IMG/VR virus record: IMGVR_UViG_3300034407_000318
Location: 1-22,551 of that record
Strand: one strand, 5' to 3'
Length of the DNA stretch: 22,551 nucleotides
DNA from: a virus
Shown: piece by piece, positions 15,758 through 20,866 of the stretch
How positions within the stretch are numbered: position 1 is the stretch's first letter
Layout: each line of letters begins with the position of its first letter
Made by a program: the position numbers and the translations under genes
The notes under the pieces: generated by a model
What the model saw: only the letters and a program-made list of their open reading frames with translations
Databases searched by the model: none
Told to the model about the DNA's origin: nothing

Positions 15758-16391
15758 AAGTGGTAGTCTTGAAAATTCCATACTAAATGTTTGGAGTGAG
15801 GCTGCAAAGAAAGAAGGAAACGCATTTGGACAAGCTGTAACAAGTGCAAAAGAAAAGGGTGACAAATCATTCATGTTTGCTGGAAAGAAATATGATGTTG
15901 AAGAAACCTTAAAAAGAATAAAAGAAACAAACAAGAACGACAAATCAGATGACGGTGAAGGAATGGACGCAGTTCAACCTAAAGCTGTTAAGAAGAAGTT
16001 CAAAGACAGAAAAGACAAAGATATCGACAATGATGGTGATGTAGATTCTACAGATAAGTATCTTCATAAGAGAAGAAAAGCAGTATCTAAAGCAATCAGT
16101 AAAGAGAACTTTGAAGTGGGTACAAAAGCAAGAACAGACCACACACTTAATGTTACTCCAGGCCAATCACCAGAAGAGTTTGACCAACAGGTAAGTATAA
16201 TGCATAAGAAGAAGAACTCAATGCGTGAAGCTCTTGCAAAGATGTGGGGTATCAAAGAAGGTAAAAATCCATTTGACAAGAAGGAAGAAGAAGGGTATAA
16301 TAAAGTTAAGAATAAGAAAGAAGCAAAAACTCTAACAGGTAAAGCAGAAACGAAAGTGGAAGTAGAACCGAAAATGGAAAAAAAGAAATAA
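15738..16391 (+). CDS. EF-hand-loop protein of the virion-type cluster
   Basis: This 217-residue, Lys/Glu-rich protein contains one complete EF-hand/dockerin-like calcium loop. Asp95, Asp97, Asp99, Gly100, Asp101, Val102 and Asp106 fit D-x-D-x-D-G-x-V-x-x-x-D, followed by KYLHKRRKAVSKAI. Upstream, NAFGQAVTSAKEKGDKSFMF (29-48) is a short conserved-looking helix-strand unit. Near 152-170, SIMHKKKNSMREALAKMW is another phage-typical helix. The C-terminal 45 residues are low complexity and charged. AAGGAG precedes the start. A perfect sigma70-type promoter lies within its 3' part. It is probably a virion or internal protein; calcium binding is predicted. Confidence 0.65.
   Translation: MKYLKSKSGSLENSILNVWSEAAKKEGNAFGQAVTSAKEKGDKSFMFAGKKYDVEETLKRIKETNKNDKSDDGEGMDAVQPKAVKKKFKDRKDKDIDNDGDVDSTDKYLHKRRKAVSKAISKENFEVGTKARTDHTLNVTPGQSPEEFDQQVSIMHKKKNSMREALAKMWGIKEGKNPFDKKEEEGYNKVKNKKEAKTLTGKAETKVEVEPKMEKKK
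16273..16301 (+). promoter_or_regulatory. Perfect sigma70-type promoter inside a late-type gene
   Basis: TTGACA at 16273-16278 and TATAAT at 16296-16301, with a 17-base spacer, form a full consensus match. Initiation near 16308 would drive the nucleotidase gene at 16391, letting it be made early despite its late neighbours. Confidence 0.7.
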
Positions 16392-16915
16392 TGAAAGAAA
16401 TATACGAACTGGGTGAAGTAAAAGTAGACAAAGGAGATTTACCAGACATATATTGTGATATGGATATGGTTTTATGTGATTTTATCAAGGGTGCAGATGA
16501 AGCCGTTGGTGGTAGTTTTGTGATGTCTGATAAGGATACTCGTTGGAAGAAGATTGGAAACACTAAAGGTTTCTGGGCAAACTTGCCTTGGTTCAGAGGT
16601 GGTAAGAGATTGTATTCTTTTATCGCAAAATACGACCCATATATACTTTCTGCACATAGTACGAGTGATACAAACTCAAGGTCAGGAAAAAATAAATGGT
16701 TAGACAAGAATACAAAGATTCCTAAAGGTAAGAGGAATATTGTATTAAGAGAACAAAAGAAGAAGTATGCAGTGAACAGAGATGGTAGTTCAAATCTCCT
16801 AATTGATGATTATATAAAAAACATAAAAGAGTGGGAAACTGCTGGTGGTATAGGTATAGTCCATACTGACACTGGAAAAACACTTGGAGAACTCAAGAAA
16901 TTGGGTTTCAAATAA
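16391..16915 (+). CDS. HAD-type 5'(3')-deoxyribonucleotidase-like protein
   Basis: This 174-residue protein fits the NT5C-like deoxyribonucleotidase branch of the HAD superfamily. Motif I YCDMDMVLCDF has nucleophile Asp23 and acid/base Asp25. Motif II ILSAHS ends near Ser87. The C-terminal NLLIDDY with Asp139 and Asp140 binds Mg, followed by the usual NIKEWETAGGIGIVH. A Lys in the KGKRNIVL region probably supplies motif III. It would dephosphorylate dNMPs and tune nucleotide pools or salvage. It overlaps the previous gene by one base and lies downstream of its own sigma70-type promoter. A TATAAATA late box follows its stop. Confidence 0.78.
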   Translation: MKEIYELGEVKVDKGDLPDIYCDMDMVLCDFIKGADEAVGGSFVMSDKDTRWKKIGNTKGFWANLPWFRGGKRLYSFIAKYDPYILSAHSTSDTNSRSGKNKWLDKNTKIPKGKRNIVLREQKKKYAVNRDGSSNLLIDDYIKNIKEWETAGGIGIVHTDTGKTLGELKKLGFK

Positions 16916-16916
16916 T

Positions 16917-16924
16917 TATAAATA
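16917..16924 (+). promoter_or_regulatory. T4-type late promoter box TATAAATA
   Basis: An exact late-promoter match lies in the 31-base gap between the nucleotidase and the structural gene at 16947, immediately after the stop codon and upstream of a TAAGGAG ribosome site. Confidence 0.75.
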
Positions 16925-16946
16925 GTTAGAAAATAAGGAGAAACAG

Positions 16947-17819
16947 ATGCCTTTACAGAAGAGTTTCAATATTTTATTGGAAGATGTTAATGCAGCCGAG
17001 AATGATGCATTCTTGCTACTTGACAGAACAGCTGATGGCGTTGATATCGGTGATAAACTCATTGGTGTTGATGCGTCTGCAAGTGAAGCAAAACCATCAG
17101 GATTATCAGAAAATGCTGACGGTAGTGGAGATTATGACAAGAGAGATGTTATCGCAACAGATAGTGGTTGGGTTTTTAAAGCTGGAACACCTAACTCAGG
17201 TAATGATAACAAGGGTGCTCAACCAGAAGTATTACAGTGTATCAGAGGATTAAAAAAGTCAATAGACGTTCCTTCTGCACACCAAATATCAATTGGTAAT
17301 ACATCAGACAGAACAAAGTATTATCCAGACGGAGATACATTTACTGGAGTTGCATCATCAACTTTAGGTGATATAACAGTTTATTGTTATTTCAACGAAC
17401 CAGTTCATGTTACTGGAACACCACAATTACAACTAAAACAAGCAAGTGCGTTAGGTTCAAACTTTGGAACAATAATGGATATCAATACATCAGTATCAAT
17501 TTTCTCTGAAGGTATTGTTGGATTTTCATTACCAGCAAGTACAGACACAAGAACAACTAATGTAACTAATAATACACTAGGTATTAAAGCTGACGACCTT
17601 ATAGGTTTAAATAGTGGAACAATACAGAAGTTAAATGACGAAAGAGTTATATTAGAAAGTGGAGTTGCAAACGACCAAGTATATCTAAAGTTAGATGGAA
17701 CAGATAGTTCAAGTAGAGATAACAATGGTTTTGTTACACACGAAGGTGGTGTTGGAATGGCTGCAGACTTAGGTTTAGCTATTGACTCAAATGCTACAAT
17801 GACTGTTACTGCTGCTTAA
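16947..17819 (+). CDS. Predicted virion structural protein with Ig-like region
   Basis: This 290-residue protein is Thr, Ser, Gly and Asp-rich with few Lys, unlike its upstream neighbours, as usual for secreted or virion beta-proteins. Around residues 138-165 the run ITVYCYFNEPVHVTGTPQL resembles the strand-turn-strand signature (sEPVtVTGTPtL) of bacterial Ig-like/adhesin domains. A decoration, tail or fibre-associated role is likely. It follows a TATAAATA late box and an AAGGAG site. The N-terminus has NILLE at 8-12, a possible (L/I)-x-E cleavage context. No exact phage counterpart is identified. Confidence 0.7.
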   Translation: MPLQKSFNILLEDVNAAENDAFLLLDRTADGVDIGDKLIGVDASASEAKPSGLSENADGSGDYDKRDVIATDSGWVFKAGTPNSGNDNKGAQPEVLQCIRGLKKSIDVPSAHQISIGNTSDRTKYYPDGDTFTGVASSTLGDITVYCYFNEPVHVTGTPQLQLKQASALGSNFGTIMDINTSVSIFSEGIVGFSLPASTDTRTTNVTNNTLGIKADDLIGLNSGTIQKLNDERVILESGVANDQVYLKLDGTDSSSRDNNGFVTHEGGVGMAADLGLAIDSNATMTVTAA

Positions 17820-17826
17820 TAAAACG

Positions 17827-17834
17827 TATAAATA
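17827..17834 (+). promoter_or_regulatory. T4-type late promoter box TATAAATA
   Basis: An exact late-promoter match lies in the 36-base gap before the coiled-coil gene at 17856. The expected start site would be only a few bases from the gene. Confidence 0.7.
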
Positions 17835-17855
17835 AAAATAAAGTGAGATTATATT

Positions 17856-18065
17856 ATGGTAAATGAAGATACTATTAAAAAAAGAATTGCAGCTCTTGAT
17901 AGTGATATCAAAGTAATGACAAATACTATTCAAGAGATAGATGCTAAGAAACAGGAAGCAATCGCAAACTTGAACGCACTACATGGTGCAAAACAACAAT
18001 GCGAAAGTTTCTTAAAAGAATTACATAATGATGACCAGACTGCTTCGGCTGTTACTGGTTCGTGA
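17856..18065 (+). CDS. Small coiled-coil protein, late
   Basis: This 69-residue protein has a heptad-like helix over residues 5-55 (Ile, Leu and Met at core positions, including Leu14, Ile18, Met21 and Ile25) and a short polar tail. No enzymatic motif is seen. It has its own TATAAATA box and is followed by two hairpins, so it is probably a separate late transcript. Upstream GTGAG gives a weak ribosome site. A structural linker or assembly helper is likely; the exact role is unknown. Confidence 0.65.
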   Translation: MVNEDTIKKRIAALDSDIKVMTNTIQEIDAKKQEAIANLNALHGAKQQCESFLKELHNDDQTASAVTGS

Positions 18066-18083
18066 TGTGGGAAATTACCCACA
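18066..18083 (+). other. Hairpin after the coiled-coil gene
   Basis: TGTGGG at 18066-18071 pairs with CCCACA at 18078-18083 across a six-base loop. There is no U-tract of its own. It lies nine bases before a second GC hairpin with a T-run, so it may assist termination or protect the mRNA 3' end. Confidence 0.5.
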
Positions 18084-18091
18084 GTAACATT

Positions 18092-18110
18092 CCCCAATTA
18101 AGGGGTTTTT
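18092..18110 (+). terminator. Short intrinsic terminator CCCC-loop-GGGG-TTTTT
   Basis: CCCC (18092-18095) and GGGG (18102-18105) form a four-pair stem with loop AATTAA, followed directly by five T. It is short but has the classical form. The ribosome site of the next gene starts three bases later, so read-through or processing must supply that gene. Confidence 0.5.
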
Positions 18111-18125
18111 ATAAGGAGAAGCCAA

Positions 18126-18608
18126 ATGGCCGATAAAAAAATTACAGCGCTTACTGACTTAAGCACTGGAGTTGCTGGTGCAGACTTACTTCATGTTGTT
18201 GATGACCCTACAGGTACACCGATTAACAAGAAAGTTTCTGTAACAAACTTCGTAAATAACTTACCAACTTTCATAGGATTTTCAAATTCTGTGCAAGACA
18301 TATCTTCTGCTGTTACTACAGCAATCTCAATCACAACTGCATTGACATTGTTAGAAACAACAGGTACAAACGCTGCTACAACACTTGCTGATGGAACAGT
18401 GGTTGGACAAATCAAGATAATCGTTCACGATACTGCTGGTGGTACATCAGAGATGACACCTGCTGACCCAATGGGTTATATTGATGTTGACTTTGCATCT
18501 TTAGGTGATTCCGTAACATTAGTTTGGAGTGGAACAAAATGGGCTGCATTAGCAAACACTGCGTTGGCTGCTGATGACGGTATCATTGAAATCACTGCAA
18601 CTGACTAA
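18126..18608 (+). CDS. Predicted virion structural protein (MADKKITALTDL type)
   Basis: This 160-residue protein has an N-terminus (KKITALTDL, then DLLHVVDDPTGTPINKKVS) that I recognise as typical of structural proteins in marine myoviruses and in tail-fibre-like proteins. The rest is Thr/Ala/Gly-rich and beta-like, ending with VTLVWSGTKWAAL, a common fibre/baseplate-type closing strand pair. It has no catalytic motif. AAGGAG precedes the start. It lies between two hairpin terminators, so its mRNA is bounded on both sides. Virion location is well supported by family appearance; the exact part is not known. Confidence 0.72.
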   Translation: MADKKITALTDLSTGVAGADLLHVVDDPTGTPINKKVSVTNFVNNLPTFIGFSNSVQDISSAVTTAISITTALTLLETTGTNAATTLADGTVVGQIKIIVHDTAGGTSEMTPADPMGYIDVDFASLGDSVTLVWSGTKWAALANTALAADDGIIEITATD

Positions 18609-18622
18609 TTTAGTCGCTCACT

Positions 18623-18655
18623 ATAGTGGAGGGGAAACTCTCCACTATCTTTTTA
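18623..18655 (+). terminator. Strong GNRA-capped intrinsic terminator
   Basis: ATAGTGGAG at 18623-18631 pairs with CTCCACTAT at 18640-18648. The stem extends by a G-U and a G-C pair to a GAAA tetraloop (18634-18637). It is followed by CTTTTTAT. This is an 11-bp stem with a U-tract, ending the 18126 transcript. Confidence 0.75.
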
Positions 18656-18671
18656 TAATAAGGAAGTAGAT

Positions 18672-19124
18672 ATGAAATCATTTAAAAATTATATTAAAGA
18701 AGTTGCTGGAGCAGGGCCAGGTGGTGGAGATGCTACAGATATGGCAGTTGATGTCGATACTGGTATGTCTGCTGGTGATGTTACCAACCCAGATACTCTA
18801 AGAAAATTAAATGCATTTTTAGGTTCTATAGGTAATATGGAATATCTACTACCAGAACACGCACTTAATCGTTTAAGAACCAGTTTGATGAAAGTTGGAT
18901 TATCCTTTGGTGAAATACCAGCAATGGAAGGTTCAAGTGGTTCATTTGACTTACCTTTAACCAGATTTGGTGGAAGATTCGGTAAAGATGAAAATACCCC
19001 TAGTGATGAATTTATTAATGATGATGGTATCTCACACATTATCGAAGGTGGACTTGCTCTTAAAATACAGTACGAGATGTCACCAAAAAATAGTTCATGT
19101 AGGGTTTTTGCAAAGATAGCATAA
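18672..19124 (+). CDS. Predicted head/internal protein with capsid-targeting-like leader
   Basis: This 150-residue protein opens MKSFKNYIKE followed by VAGAG, the closest match in the window to the T4 internal-protein leader (MKTYQEFIAE then A). The (I)-K-E/V junction fits the (L/I)-x-E rule of T4 prohead protease gp21. A Gly/Asp-rich linker (15-38) follows, then a mixed helical and beta domain (NAFLGSIGNMEYLLPEHALNRL, then GSSGSFDLPLTRFGG) that resembles conserved proteins of pelagiphages. An AAGGAAG site lies upstream, after a strong terminator. A packaged or head-associated role is inferred; coding is secure. Confidence 0.68.
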   Translation: MKSFKNYIKEVAGAGPGGGDATDMAVDVDTGMSAGDVTNPDTLRKLNAFLGSIGNMEYLLPEHALNRLRTSLMKVGLSFGEIPAMEGSSGSFDLPLTRFGGRFGKDENTPSDEFINDDGISHIIEGGLALKIQYEMSPKNSSCRVFAKIA

Positions 19125-19128
19125 CTCA

Positions 19129-19491
19129 ATGTACGAGAACATTACGAGTGATAATGTTATGATGTACGCAATTAGACATTATAATAACCCTCAGTGTGAA
19201 GGTGAAAAAGAATTTCAAGATGATTTGAAACGGTTCAAATACATCAAAAGACTTCTCAGAAAATATCACGAAACTGATATCCTCAAAGAAAGATTACTTC
19301 TCAATCATTTTATCGTATTAAACAATGTATTCGGTGCAGAAGCTTGTGCAACACTACTATTGTTCAAAATACAGAAAGAATACTGGTCTACACTCAAGTC
19401 ATTTTTATTATACCTAAATATACTTAGAGAAGATGAACTTAAAGATATTGAAGAAGATATCAAAGTACAACAAGTTTTAAAGGAACTATAA
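19129..19491 (+). CDS. Conserved phage protein, all-helical, unknown function
   Basis: This 120-residue, probably all-helical protein contains FQDDLKRFKYIKRLLRKYH, then ERLLLNHFIVLNNVFGAEA, then QKEYWSTLKSFLLYLNIL. I recognise this as a small family conserved in T4-like marine phages (possibly DUF7207), without a known function. It begins 4 bases after the previous stop with no clear ribosome site, and its stop is coupled to the next start (TAATG). It is therefore probably translated with its neighbours as a unit. There is no transmembrane segment, although the second helix is quite hydrophobic. Confidence 0.68.
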   Translation: MYENITSDNVMMYAIRHYNNPQCEGEKEFQDDLKRFKYIKRLLRKYHETDILKERLLLNHFIVLNNVFGAEACATLLLFKIQKEYWSTLKSFLLYLNILREDELKDIEEDIKVQQVLKEL

Positions 19492-20105
19492 TGGGTAGAG
19501 CTGTAGATTTATTTGTAACTTATAGATTTTTAAAGTTACTTACAACACCATTTGAAAAGACAGATGCATTCAAGTTAGGTATCATAGACAAAGATGGACA
19601 TAGAATAAAAATACCCAAATCTAGTAAACCTGCTGTAGAACTTACCACGTCTGAACTTAAAAACGCATACACAATTCTCCATAAACTTATCTTTAATATT
19701 AAGAAGTTATTTGCAAAGGTGCCAGGCTTAAGAACAAAGGTTGGTACATATGCAGCTGCATTATTCTTATTGAAAGATACATTCAAAGAACACGTTGAAG
19801 ACCCAGATATGTTTGAGAAAGAGTTTATGAAATATCTCAAAGAAAATAATATAGAGTTAGATAGAGAGATATCAGAGGAAGTTATAGGGTTTGGAGAGGT
19901 ATTACCCAAAGGTGAGTATGTTCTAAAGAACGATATACTAAATAAAGAAGAAGAAGAATTAACTGCTAAAAAGGGTGATAAGGTCATTGCGTTTGCAGAT
20001 GAATCACCAATAGATACAGTGTTGGGTGTTGAGATATTTCCTGTTGTTCATGTTAAAACCCAAGAAAAAATCTATGTAAGTTTGGAGGATATAACAGATG
20101 ACTAA
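19491..20105 (+). CDS. Conserved phage protein with membrane-like helix, unknown
   Basis: This 204-residue protein begins MGRAVDLFVTYRFLKLLTTPF, a pattern I associate with conserved proteins next to structural genes of T4-like marine phages. Helices around 50-105 include VGTYAAALFLLKDTF, which is hydrophobic but short for a membrane span. The C-terminal half is acidic and beta-like (KGEYVLKNDILNKEEEELTAKKGDKVIAF, then GVEIFPVVHVKTQEKIYVSLEDI), like a small barrel. An AAGGAA site and TAATG coupling support the start. The function is unknown; a virion-assembly role is likely from context. Confidence 0.65.
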   Translation: MGRAVDLFVTYRFLKLLTTPFEKTDAFKLGIIDKDGHRIKIPKSSKPAVELTTSELKNAYTILHKLIFNIKKLFAKVPGLRTKVGTYAAALFLLKDTFKEHVEDPDMFEKEFMKYLKENNIELDREISEEVIGFGEVLPKGEYVLKNDILNKEEEELTAKKGDKVIAFADESPIDTVLGVEIFPVVHVKTQEKIYVSLEDITDD

Positions 20106-20859
20106 ATGGACAGAAGTAGACGCATACAGTGGACAACCTATGGAAGAAAAAGCACCAACTAATAATGCTGGTTCTGGTAAAGTTGCAATGCCACCTGATG
20201 CAATGATGAAAAAGAAAAAGAAAACATTCTTAGATGCAAGAACAAAAGCATACAAAGAACATCAAAAGAAATTAGAAGCTGCAAGACAAAGAAGAGAAGA
20301 GAGAAAAAAGGCTGCATCTAAAATAAATGAAGAACAGATTGATGAAATGAAAAAAGTAGAGATAACACTTAATAATCCAAATGATGTTAAAAAGATAAAA
20401 AAAGATGTGATAGATTTAACTAACAAAAAAAGAAAAGTTAATATTACAATGAAACAAATGGGTAAAAAATTAATAATTGATGGTGGTGACTATGATATCA
20501 ATAGAGAAGTTAAAGATATAAGAAACTTCATAGGTTACAAAAGTGCAAAGGTTGTAGAAGATATACAACCAAAAACATTCTCTCAAAAAATAAAAGAACA
20601 AGTTACTGCATTTGGTAGAGAATCATTCCTTGCAGAGAACAATATGGACGTAATCAAAAGTATTGTCAAGAGTAAGGGTGCAAAAGATTTGAAAATGAAA
20701 GATGGTAAATTAAAGATGGACGCTTTTACTGCATCTGCAATTGCACAAGTATATGACAAAGTTAATCCAACCAATAAGAAGAAAATGGAAGACCTTGCAA
20801 ATGGTAAGAAATCAGACTTAATGAAACTACAAAAACTTGCAATGAAATTCGTAAAGTAG
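20098..20859 (+). CDS. Basic virion-type protein with conserved C-terminal phage domain
   Basis: This 253-residue protein has three parts. Residues 30-80 are a highly charged helix (MMKKKKKTFLDARTKAYKEHQKKLEAARQRREERKK). Residues 85-150 form an alternating beta/alpha domain (KKVEITLNN, KKLIIDGGDYDI). The C-terminal 70 residues (DVIKSIVKSKGAKDLKMKDGKLKMDAFTASAIAQVYDKVNPTNKKKMEDL) are a segment that recurs at the ends of phage virion-type proteins and is recognisable by FTASAI..VYDKVN. GGAGG precedes the start. There is no signal peptide or catalytic motif. It shares this module style with the large proteins upstream, suggesting module shuffling. Confidence 0.66.
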   Translation: MTKWTEVDAYSGQPMEEKAPTNNAGSGKVAMPPDAMMKKKKKTFLDARTKAYKEHQKKLEAARQRREERKKAASKINEEQIDEMKKVEITLNNPNDVKKIKKDVIDLTNKKRKVNITMKQMGKKLIIDGGDYDINREVKDIRNFIGYKSAKVVEDIQPKTFSQKIKEQVTAFGRESFLAENNMDVIKSIVKSKGAKDLKMKDGKLKMDAFTASAIAQVYDKVNPTNKKKMEDLANGKKSDLMKLQKLAMKFVK

Positions 20860-20866
20860 ACAATGA

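Noticed and set aside
4329-18353. Other TTGACA hexamers (near 4329, 5056, 6217, 7310, 10932, 13758, 17003, 18348)
   Set aside because: At 17 bp they have -10 matches of only four of six or fewer (for example GATATT after 5056 and TACAAA after 18348). They are treated as chance Leu-Thr or Phe-Asp coding.
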